From Tolypocladium sp. Sup5 PDA-1 (Eukaryota > Ascomycota > Sordariomycetes > Hypocreales > Ophiocordycipitaceae): a DNA stretch of 64,000 bases. The stretch is from NCBI GenBank assembly GCA_000750105.3, contig JPHH03000037.1:248001-312000 (forward strand), given 5' to 3'. Positions 1 to 10,200 of the stretch are shown one piece after another. Position 1 is the stretch's first letter. Each line of letters begins with the position of its first letter. A program made the position numbers and the translations under genes. Below the pieces are notes generated by a model. The model did no database searches. It was not told the DNA's origin and saw only the letters and a list, made by a program, of their open reading frames with translations.

Positions 1-659
1 GTGTTCTTGTCTGCATCTCCACTTGTGTTGCCGTCCATGTTCCTGTTCTGTCGTCGTTGGCGCTTCTCAAACTTTTGCCGTCGCTTCTCCAGCTTCTCGG
101 CGGCATCATGCCCCTGCAGGTCGAGGCCATTCAGCCAGCGTTCCAGGCCGACTTCTCGAAACAAGAACTCGCGCTCGGCCAAGCCTCCGCCTTCAGACTC
201 AGGGACCTGAACCCAACGGCTGTTGACCCAGGTCTCCTCGCCAGGTCGGAGCAGGGTAGCCACCTCTTCCTTGCCCCGGCCGTCAAAATAGATGTAGGCA
301 GCAATCGTCTCATTCTCCGAGTTCGTCATGGGGATGTAGGGCGTGACAATGCCCCCGAACTTTCCCCGCTCATTGCTGGAGGCCGGGTGGAGGCTGCCGA
401 CAAACTGCGGCTTTGGGTAGGGGTTGGTGTCGCTGGCCTTGGGGGCCGAGTAGGGGATCGGCAGGCCTGGGGTCAAGAGCGTAATGGAGATGGCAAACTT
501 GGCAGGCTCGGGCTTGTTTGAATCGCCGCTGAGGCTGGGCTGCGGCACGGGGATGTAGTTGCTGATGCGGGAGAGCCTCGACTGGCGCTGCATGCCGTAC
601 TCGGGCAGCGGGGCGCCATTTGCATGGATGCTGACCGCAATGCCCTTGAAGCAGGGCAT
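1..659 (-). CDS. Conserved fungal protein of unknown function (3' end outside window)
   Basis: The minus-strand frame opens with ATG at 659-657 (MPCFKGIAVSIHANG...) and stays open for 219 codons to the window edge, so the C-terminus is missing. The first half has extended, beta-rich segments around AKFAISITLLTPG and an IAAYIYFDGRGKEE stretch. Next come a tryptophan-containing region (ETWVNSRWVQVPESEGGG, then ERWLNGLDL) and a basic, helical C-terminal part (EKRRQKFEKRQRR). The organised, conserved-looking composition with no stop over 219 codons supports a real gene, but I cannot name the family. No signal peptide or membrane segment is visible. Introns further 3' cannot be judged. It lies upstream of and in the same orientation as the seipin gene, with about 1 kb between them. 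Confidence 0.7.
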   Translation of the reverse strand, partial: MPCFKGIAVSIHANGAPLPEYGMQRQSRLSRISNYIPVPQPSLSGDSNKPEPAKFAISITLLTPGLPIPYSAPKASDTNPYPKPQFVGSLHPASSNERGKFGGIVTPYIPMTNSENETIAAYIYFDGRGKEEVATLLRPGEETWVNSRWVQVPESEGGGLAEREFLFREVGLERWLNGLDLQGHDAAEKLEKRRQKFEKRQRRQNRNMDGNTSGDADKN

Positions 660-1639
660 CGTGGCGGAGGTTCAGCGCCTGTGGAGGCAGCACCGGCGCG
701 TCTTGCCAACGTGTGCGAGCCGCGTGGAGCTCCGTCTGCGTCTGCGTCGAAGGGAAGGGCGGGGATCGTCGTCTCGGAAGGGCGGTGGCGGGGAGAGCAG
801 GCGGAGGTTGGAGGAGGCACTGTAGGTACGGCTTCAGCAGCCAGCCATCTGCCTGACGACTGACGAGCACTGGAGCAGCGGCCAAGCCTGAGCGAAGCGG
901 ATTGTCAGACGCCAAAAAGAGGGTTCGCCAAAAGAAAAGCATGCAGCTGGGCAGTTCGGGAGGAAGATGTCGAACAAAGGTGACACAAAAGGGCATTCAA
1001 TCCGCATCTAATTAGGTGGTGAAGCAGCAACGGGGGTGTCCCGCCGCGTTCGGATCAACCCAATGATCCGGCCAGCTGCCGGCTCCACCCGCCGCCATGT
1101 GGAGAGCTATCCCTTCTAGGCGACCAAGTTCGTTATCTTATGTAACCAAGACATCACGCCAATTTACACCATAACTGAGGACTCGGACGCTGTGCGGCGT
1201 CGTCTACGGCCGCGTTGTTTGTTCCTGTGGCGTCGTTGCGGCACCGGCCAGAGCATTGCTTGCTTGCCAGTCAATTCCGTACGGAGTACTTGGTGGACAG
1301 TTCTCGTATCACACGAGCTCCTCCGCCCCCTCTGTTCCCGCTGTTCCCTCTATTCTTCCTATTACCTGCGGACTCATATGGCCGCGATGTCTTCTTCGAC
1401 TGATACTATAGTCTATAGTCCTCATTACCATTGTAAGGTTACGTTGCAAATAGTAAGATTTCGAATATATAGCCAGGACCATGTTTGCACTTGCTTTGGA
1501 GAAATCAATTCATTTCAGATGAAAGAGAGCTAATACGTAAAACACTTGCAATCACGCCCACTCCTCAAAGCCAAGCCCAGGGTATCTAGCATATCGTCGA
1601 ATCATCCTTCTCCTCCAACCCGCTGCAACGTCCCCGTTT
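660..1639. other. Intergenic: promoter of the partial gene and 3' flank of seipin
   Basis: About 980 bp with no convincing coding frame. It holds the upstream region of the minus-strand gene at 1-659 and the 3' flank of seipin. One TACGGAGTA word lies at 1280-1288. The 1380-1530 part is relatively AT-rich. Confidence 0.6.
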
Positions 1640-2886
1640 CTACTCCAGTACGTTGCGAGATGCTCTCCGCCGTACACTCGCACTGCCCTCGCTGTAGCTC
1701 GTGCCGAGTCCAGAGTCATATGTCCGCTTGCGGCCGCCCTCGTCATATTCATCAAACTCCTCTTCGTCGTCTGCTTCGGCACCTCCAACGGGAATGTCAG
1801 ATATTAGACGGCTCCGTTCCTCGTCATCCTCTTCTTTTACCTCCGGCTCGTGCTTTAGCGGCGGCTGCTTTCCGTACGTGGGAAAGGTGTGCGGGTGATC
1901 GGAGAAATCGCCCAGTTCTCCTTCATCGTCATCTTCCTCCCCGCTGGCAAGACGGCGACCCTTGCCCATCTCCTTGGGTCCAGTTATGGCGCCCCAAACA
2001 GCCCAGGCAAAACCCATAAAAAAGACTTCACACACCCAGAAAAGGAACGTAAAGGCAAGATACGTGGCCAATCGGTGGTGAAACATCAACCACCGAAGCC
2101 CTCGCAGTTGTGCAGTCAGGGTCAGAGACGCATTGTAGATTTGTATATCTTGCCCGGCCTCAACCTCCACGTATGCCGAAGCGGGTAGCACGGAGCCCTT
2201 TGAGAACGCCAAGCGCTCGGCCAACGCGACTGTCATCCTGCACGTCTGGGAGGTCGGGACGAACATGTGGTATAGGAGAAAGAGGAGGCGCTTGGCGACG
2301 GACACGATCGGGTCGACGTATGGCACCAGGGCAGGCCGCCGCGAGTTGAACAGGACCTTCTGGCTGCCAAAGTGGGCGTGGGAATTGGCGAAGACGAGGG
2401 CATCTGCTTCGAGTTTCCCGTTTGGCTCTGACCCGAGCAGGTACAAGGTCACCATGAAGTTTCCGCGCTCGACGTTCGGTGGGGATCGTGGCATTGAGAG
2501 GGTAACGGAAATGTCGTATTCTTGCTGCGTCTTGATCATCGGCGGCTTCGCAAGGGACGCAACGCCGTACGGATTGGGGCCCGACCTGCAAGCACTCTGT
2601 CAGCTCGCGGCTCCGATCACACCAGGACATGACGTACCCATATTGGAGATGCACGGGCGTCGTGACAAACTGGTCGGGGACAAAGTTCTGGAAGAAGAGG
2701 CCCGTAGCGATGGCCGCTAGGCAAAACAGCGTGATCGCACTGGAAACAAGAAGAGCAGTGTTGACTACGGCCCTCTGGACAGGCTTGGACGTCACGACGC
2801 GCACCGTCTCCTCGAGGGTATCCTGTGACCGCGACGGTCAGCACACAAGGGCAATTTAGGGGCGGTCATGGGAAGCTTCTTACCAT
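1640..2886 (-). CDS. SEI1: Seipin (lipid-droplet assembly / adipose-regulatory protein family)
   Basis: Exons are 2886-2884, 2822-2638 and 2585-1640, giving 377 aa. The first coding exon is only the ATG, followed at once by GTAAGA; intron 1 is 2883-2823 and intron 2 is 2637-2586, both ending in AG. The joined protein starts MDTLEETVRVVTSK, has a first membrane helix at about residues 19-44 and the family hallmark VHLQYG (58-63) followed by SGPNPYG. A luminal beta-rich domain follows, then a second membrane helix at about 235-263 and a long acidic, disordered cytosolic tail (about 270-377). This two-helix layout is that of seipin, an ER oligomer at ER-lipid droplet contacts that controls droplet size and triglyceride partition. 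The acidic tail has Asp/Glu runs. The family call is firm; the single-codon first exon is inferred from splice signals. Confidence 0.9.
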
Positions 2887-3368
2887 GGCGACGACGTGAA
2901 GAGGCGCGGCTGTAGGTGTTCTCGGCGCGATTTGGTAGGCGTCGGCGGTTGGGCCAGTTCATCAGGCGACCGAGCCGTCCCAAGCTTGCATGTGATCCAG
3001 GTGTTGAATCAAAGTACGAAGTACCTACGGACTACTCCTTACCACTGATGACACGCATTGGGCCATTTGCGGCAAGCCGGCCTCGTTCCGTGGTGGGGCA
3101 GCTGTACGGGACCTTGGAAGATTCCAGCGAGCTTAAAAGACCCCAATCGCAATCATAGCCCCAGAGCGGATCAAAAGACTAATCGGTTCATTGAATCACA
3201 TAAATATTCATTCTGCATTGACTGACATTTGATACATTCTTCCATAAACCAACAAACCCCGTCCACAGCATGTTGTCACATGTACAAAATCCCATTCGTT
3301 TCCCGCTACCTCGCATACATTCCTTCCCAAAGCAAATATGTACGTGGTAGAAATCATCGGTTCTACAA
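2887..3368. other. Intergenic: seipin promoter and 3' flank of the F-BAR gene
   Basis: Roughly 480 bp without a supported gene. A TACGGACTA word is at 3026-3034. The part next to 3369 is probably 3' untranslated sequence of the minus-strand F-BAR gene. Confidence 0.6.
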
Positions 3369-6300
3369 TCAGCATGCCTGAAGGTAGTTGCTTGGGACCA
3401 GCCCGGGGCGACCGTTGGCGCCGTGGACCTCTGCCTCCCACCAACCGTCGTCCTGGTGACGGAAGACCGCCAGGTAGTCGCCCTTGGTGAAGCCTAGCTC
3501 CTCAGGGATGGCTGCCTGGTACATGTACAGAGCGCGGGCTGTGGTACAGTCAGTTAGTGATGCTTAAAGTGTAATTCGTCTAGTGTCAGTGCTTACCAAA
3601 GTGCAGGATAGGCCGACCGTCTCGTGAGTACTGCCTGGCTGGATCGGCCACGCTTTTGCTGCGTGGCCGAGATCCCCCGTCGTACAGGCCCATTGCGCGA
3701 GAGTCAGGGCGTCCTGATCCCCTGCTCCTCTGGGATCCATATGGGTCATCTCCCACTGGAGCCAGCTGAACTGCCATATCAGCGCCACCGTAGCTGCTCT
3801 GCGGCCGGTTGTAATCCCTATACGACGACGGAGAGGCGCCCCTGGCAGATCCACTTGGAGAGGCTGACCCATAGTACCCTTGGTCGGATCCCCGGCTGTG
3901 CGACATGCTAGCCTGAGAAGAGTTCTTGTGATGACCACTATAAGGGTTCGGAGACGCAGATCTGTAGCCTCCACCGCGAGGGTCATGGGTCATACGCGGC
4001 TGGGGGGATGCGCCTCTCGTGGGCGCAGGGGATGCTGCTCTAGGCATATCGTTGCCTCGAGTGCCAGGCCGGGAGCTTGGAGATGCACCGCCACTTCCGG
4101 CGTCTCCCCTGCCAGCGTTTCCAAACACGGTGCGAGTCTGATCCGCCACCTTTTTGGAAGCCTCTTTCATGGCTCTCGAGGTCACGGCTGGTGGTGGCAC
4201 TCCTAGCCTGGAAACCTGAGCTGGGTGCTGATACGAAGGAGGCGGCGTTCCGCGGCTGGTCGCTGCCGCGTCGTGGCTTCCGGGAACAGGAACCGACCTC
4301 GACGCCCTGTTCTCAGCTCCAGGGGCGGGCGTAGCGATGCCGTGGTAATGGTCGGCGGACATTCGCACAGAAGATTGCTTGCCCAGGTTGACTTCCTTGA
4401 GCTCCGCCAGGGCAACAGCAATTGGGTCATTTTCGTCCACTTCTGGGTCTGGAGCTCGCCCCCTCCGCCTCTGCGTATCGGGGGTTGTGACCGGGAGCAC
4501 GTTTTGGCCGACACCTAGAGCAAGGCTCGCATTCGCATCGATGGGCTCAGGGCTTGCCGTGCGCTCCTAAACTCGCCGTTAGCACGCTCTTCTGGGTTTA
4601 TACGGGCAGCCGCGACAAACCATTTGGCCATTCCTCCGAGGATTTGCGACATGCCAGGTGTTTCGGCTAACCTGGGCCGGGGCCTGGACTTCCTTGGTGC
4701 TCTTGCGCCTGAAAGGGCTGTGACCCTGGAAGAAACCGCTCTTCTTCTTGAGAACTCTCTTCTCTGGGGTCGGAACCGGCGCCGAATCTTGCTTCACAGG
4801 GGATGCCTTCCCACTAGGAGGCTCCTGGCTGGAAAAGGACGTCGGGTTCGAGTAGTCGCTGTGAGACTCTCGGCTCGATGGCCTGGCGGACGTGTGCTGA
4901 GAGCTTCGGTCCGAAGCAGGCCCTGTGCGGCACAACATTGTCATGCCATCCATCGGGTACGGGTCGTGTGGCACGGCTGCTAGTGGCCCATGATGGTTGT
5001 GGTCGTACGGCGATTGCGCAGCAGGTGGCTGTACATGATGGTTGAGGTCGTACTGCGATTGCGCAGCAGGTGGCTGTACGGGGTACTGCTCATCCACCGA
5101 CATTCTCATGGGCTGAGGGGCCTTCTGGGGGGTCACAGTAGCCTCACGGCTTGTCGACTGCATCGGCTCTCTGTGAGCCAAATTGTTCGCCAGGGCCGAG
5201 TTGGGATCATGGTGCGATTCAAACGTGGACGGCTGCGGGGAGGACGATCGGAATGCCGGGTTGATGCTGCGAGGGAATTGAGCGACCGAGTAGTTCTCGT
5301 CTTCGGACACCTCGGACTGGCTGTCGTTGATATCCCCTCGGCAGAAGTTGATGTACTTTGGCGGATCCGGAATCTCTTGGCCAGTGCCTCGCTCCGTGAT
5401 GAAGCCGATAATGTCCTTCTCCACTTCCATCTTCTCAAGAGACAGGCGGATCTTCTCGCAAGAAGCGTCATCACTGACGCACACTGTTGAAGAGACGTTT
5501 GCAAAGGTCCAGAGGCTACTCTTTGTAAAATCGAGTCTCTCCTCCTCGAGGTCCTGGAACTTGTCGGCGGCAGCCTTCCACTCCCTGTTCCACCTTGCCG
5601 TGGTGTCTTCGAGTGCCTTGACGGCATTTTCATACTCGGTGTTGGCTGTTGCAAGACTGATCTGTGTCTTCTCCAGCTTCACCTTGTTTCGACGTTCCTC
5701 TTGGCCCATGACCATGTGGCCCTGGGCGAGGTAGCCTTTGATCTTGAGGCATTCTTGCTCGTACTTGTCTCGGGTCTTGGAGAGATAATCGTGTCAGCCT
5801 CCTCTCAATCTTCGATGAGCAGGGTAGCTTGCTAACCTTGTTGACTTGCTGCGTCTGCTGAATCTTCGTCTTCAACAGTTTCTCGACGGAGTTCTGGACA
5901 ATCTTGCGTCGTTCTTTCATGCCACCCGCAAAAGCAGCCAATGGCTCTTCCAGTTCAGTCTTCATCTGTGCAGCAATATTTTGGTGCTGCTTGGCCATGG
6001 CGTCCACTTCTCCACGCACGGTATCCAAAGACGTCTTGAGAGTTCCCATTTCCTGGGACCCAAGGGACTTACGACACAGGTTGAGGAGTTTTCTGGAATA
6101 CTCATCTTCGATTGACGCGCGGGCTGGTGGTTTCAATCATAAGCACAGGTGCTACAGACAAGACCTGCCTGGGATTCTTACCGCTGTAGAAGGACTTCAA
6201 CTCATCAGAAGTCTGCTTCGCGCCGTGCATGCGCTCCAGGAGAGGGCTGACTCCCGCATCGTCCTTGCCCCAGAAGTTGTTCGCAACTGTGGTGCTGGTC

Positions 6301-6391
6301 AGCCAAAATGAGCCCACAAAGCAATCGGATAGTGATGGGGATCCCCACAGGACAGCGCGACCGCTGGAACGTCTGCTGCTGCCGCAGGCAT
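3369..6391 (-). CDS. cdc15: F-BAR and SH3 domain protein of the Cdc15/Imp2/Hof1 type (cytokinesis scaffold)
   Basis: Six exons: 6391-6349, 6286-6182, 6123-5837, 5775-4621, 4566-3597 and 3538-3369; 909 aa. The N-terminus after joining reads ALSFANNFWGKDDAGVSPLLERM, the expected F-BAR opening, and the helical F-BAR domain runs to about residue 275. Residues 290-850 are low-complexity, Ser/Pro/Gln-rich and basic; the last 56 residues are an SH3 domain (ALYMYQ, GDYLAVF, DDGWWEAEV, GLVPSNYL). Members of this family bind membrane at the division site and recruit formin and other contractile-ring or septum factors. A 15-residue unit is duplicated in the linker (378-407). Two details are less sure: the first donor is a weak GTGGGG, and the 54-bp intron at 4620-4567 could instead begin upstream at a GTTAGC, in the same phase. 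Promoter shared with NOT1. Confidence 0.88.
4990..5079 (-). repeat. 45-bp in-frame tandem duplication inside the F-BAR gene
   Basis: Two adjacent 45-bp units (4990-5034 and 5035-5079) are nearly identical. They encode two 15-residue copies, VQPPAAQSQYDLNHH and VQPPAAQSPYDHNHH, in the disordered linker between the F-BAR and SH3 domains. Confidence 0.95.
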
Positions 6392-7214
6392 CGCGCCGGG
6401 TGGAGGACAGCCGAGAGACCGTGCTTCGATAGTTCGCAGCTTCAAACAAGAGCCAAGTTGATATTTCGGGAAGAGTGCAGGGAGTGCTCGAGTCTGCACA
6501 AAGGATTCAAAGGTTCGGTGCTCACAGTCGTAGTTTCATGAAGGCGTCACATATGGAGCGGAGGCAGAGCTCGGGGCAGCTCTGCTTTGTTTGGGCCGAT
6601 TCGGTGGTTGGCAGGGCAACCGTTCTAGAGCGTTCACGTGACCCATATGCAGCCTCTGGACCCGGCCCCCCTGTGCTCTGAGGGCTGCACGGAATTTACC
6701 GCCCTTCGCTGCATGGTCATTTTCTGTACACCACCTCACTCTGTCCTCCACCACTACCCAACGACCTCACCGACCAACGCACCCGCGACGAGACTCCAAG
6801 ACCTGATTCCATCACGATCACAGCCCAGCCCAAACCCGACGACGATCATCGAAGAGCCGCACAGCTTTCCCCCCGAAGCTCGCGTAATTCGCTGCGTCCT
6901 CAGTCGATCGGCCCGACAAGCAAGACTGCTGGCATCTGGTCACGAAGCCTCGTCCCCGACTGCATCCCTCCCCGCGAAAGCTCTCGTCTCGCTCACTAGC
7001 TCCACGCTGCCACGGTCGGCGCAACCCCCCCGGCCATCCCTTCTGGCGCCCGACGAACGAGACTCGAGCCTTTGTCCCCATGTAGGAACTGTTCTCATCG
7101 CTCCCTTCCTACAGCCTCGCCACCATCCATCCCTCTTCTTGAGCCCACCTGCCTGCCACGACTCCACAGGCAGGCGCTCCACCACCAAAGCTCAACACCC
7201 GGCAATACACCTCC
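6392..7214. promoter_or_regulatory. Divergent promoter between the F-BAR gene and NOT1
   Basis: An 823-bp region separates the two start codons. It holds a palindromic TCACGTGA E-box at 6634-6641, about 240 bp from the F-BAR start and 570 bp from the NOT1 start. From about 6710 to 7210 the plus strand is pyrimidine-rich, as expected of a fungal 5' leader for NOT1. No TATA box is obvious. Confidence 0.5.
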
Positions 7215-10200
7215 ATGGTCCCTCCACCACGAGCGGGATCATTCTCACCAAATCCTGCACAGACTCTTCAGACGGGAACCAGCCACTCGCCACATCCATC
7301 GCACACTGGTGTCCTGAGTGCTGGCGCGAGCCCCAGCACTAGCAGCCCGACTGGGATCAACTCCCTGACAAAGATTGTTGTCGCCCAAGTCTACCTTCTG
7401 CTCAGTACCATCAAGGAGGATAAGGATCGCGCCAAGTGGGAATTGCAGGTCGAGCAGTTGAGAAAGGTCAGCCCTGCCCCTCGTGATGCATCGCTTCAAC
7501 GCCCTTCTGACTCCTTCACCACTTGCAGCTCATCGATGAACACGGTATGGAAGTTTTTTCCAAGTATTTTACTCGGTTGGTAGCCGGCAATGCACCGCAG
7601 ATTTTCCCAGGCCTTAACCGGCCTGTTGCGAACCCCGGAAACTACCATATCCTCGTCGCGGAGATGCGAAAGATTGCGCACGATGTTGATCAAGCAAGCA
7701 AAATCGCCGAGTCGGTGGAGAGCGGCACTGAAGACATATTTCGCGACTTCGACCTGTCAACTTTCATGGAACACTTCAAGCTCGATGCGCTGGAGAAGAC
7801 TTTACTAGCTCTGGCTTTCAAGACTGGGTCTCGTCCAGATCTGAAAACCAAGGGTAAGCAAGATTGCGACTGTTTCTGCCTGGCCATTCAAAAACTAACC
7901 CATCTGTCCCAATTACAGCCGACGCCATCCTGTCGACAAACTTTCCAACCTTCATGGACATCATATCGCGCCCAGATATCGAAGCCCACGCTGATCTCAC
8001 ACCCGCCTTTGTTGCGTTGATCGTCGATCGATTCCTGCAATACCACCCCCCCGGTTTCAATGCTTCATCTAGGCGAGATCTCCACAGCTACGTTGCCAAA
8101 CGGTACATCGCTATGGATCAGGCGCCACCCTCAGAGGTACTGGCAGCTCTCGATATTGGCAGAGTCTTGGCCGACAGACCGGCAAATGCGCTGGCCCGAT
8201 ACATTCAGAAGACTGGAGCCGACTTCACCCGAGATGAGGAAACTTGCCTCTCCTGCTTGCAGAATCGCCCCAACAACGTACAACTCAGCCCAGATCAGGT
8301 ATCGGCAGCTCTCACATTCACGAGCATCACCCAGACTCCGCAACATGATCCGGCTGTGCTCACTGTGGCCCTGCAACGAGTACTTCCCAAGTCATTTGAC
8401 TGGAACGAGGTCGTTCTTTTCTTCGATCAGCCCTCCGCACGCATTTCGTCGTCCCAATTCCTGCGCCTCTACAAAGCTTTGCTCCCGATTTCTCAGGACC
8501 CCAAATGCAACTTCGACATCCAGAGGCTTTGGGGCGGCTCGTGGAGTGAGCCAGAGGCACAGCTATCCTTTGTCAGCGCGTACGCGTCGTTGACTCCAGA
8601 TCAGCTGGATGCTACCACGATCCCTGGCCTGCACAGGAGCATTAACATCGAGGATTATGCTAATTCTCCAGCAAACGTGCAGGAGCGGGCCACAGTCGCC
8701 GTCAAGCACCCCCTTGTCTCCGTCGCCGCCTTATCTGCCATTTTCAACGTCGCCCTGAACTCCGTCCATGCGTCGCAGAGCGTCGAGGCCAAACGCCTGT
8801 TCCAAGAAGTGGTAGTGCCAAACCTGGACATCTTTCTGGTGTCTGCCTTCGAGGTCCCCAGGCAGTCTTGGGCGACTATGGCGGTCGATACTTTGAACTC
8901 TCTCTTTGAGAACTTCTTATACAAACGATCTCCCGAGTACGACTTCGTTTTGGACAGTTTGTGGAAGAAGGACAGGGACTGGGTTATTCAGCGACTCATT
9001 GACGCGCATGCTGTCAAGCCAGTCGATCTGCCTCTGGTTTTCGACCACGCTGTAAAGCACGGCTGGCTTGACGAGCTTGTGTACCTGCCCAATGGTTTTG
9101 GCATTGATCTCGCCGCCTTTGCGCACGCTGAAGGCCGTCTCGATCTTGCAAATTGGGCACGCTTTAACGCGGACAGAAGTGTCGAGATGTCGCGCACGTT
9201 GCTACAGTTTCTCATGATAAAGGCAAACTTGGAAATTCAGTTTCAACGGCCGCCAGATGGACAGCCCTCGGTCAAAACGAGCACCAGCCTTCAGGTCCGA
9301 ACAGTCTCTGCTTTGCTGCAGATACTCGAGGACTTTTTGCCCAAGGCACCGGTGCAAGATCTCATCTTGGTTCAACGTCACTGCATCACAGCATATCCCC
9401 GGCTCATCAACTACGGCGAGGGCTACGACGATGTCATCGACGCGAACGGCCGAGAAGGCAACGCTCTACCCCAGGCCGCCAACAGCAAGATGGAGGAGCA
9501 CTACAAGAAGATGTACGGAGACGAGATGCAGGTCCGCACCATCGTGGAGATCTTGGATCGCTACAAGCACTCGCGAGATGTCTTGGACCAGGATGCGTTT
9601 TCCTGCATGATCCACGGCCTCTTCGATGAGTACAACCACTATGTCGACTATCCCTTAGAGGCTCTTGCTACAACCGCTGTTCTTTTTGGTGGCATAATAT
9701 CCCACAAATTGATTTCGGACCTCCCACTGAAGATTGGGCTGGGCATGATCCTCGAAGCTGTTCGGGATCATATGCCAGACGACCCAATGTACAAGTTTGG
9801 TCTTCAGGCTCTGATGCAGCTCCTCGTTCGTTTCAGAGAATGGCCAGGATTTTGCAAGCAGCTGCTCCAGATTCCGGGTCTGCAAGGTACGGAGGCTTTC
9901 AAGAAGGCCGAAGAAATCGTTCACGATCATGAAGAGGACCTCGTGCGTTCCCGCAACGGGGCTGGCACCCCGCACGGCCTCAACTTCCCAGGCGATTCAT
10001 TCACGAACGGCAATGCAGAGGAACCCGTCGCAAATGAACGCCAAGCCCCGCCCTTCGCCGCCATTGGTATCGACCCCGTCCCGCTCGGTCTCGAATTCGA
10101 GGAACCGGGTGACGAGGAGCAGGGCAAGATTCAGTTTGTCCTGAACAACATCACCGAGGGAACCCTGCAGGCGATGCGTGCTGAGTTGCGAGACATGCTG

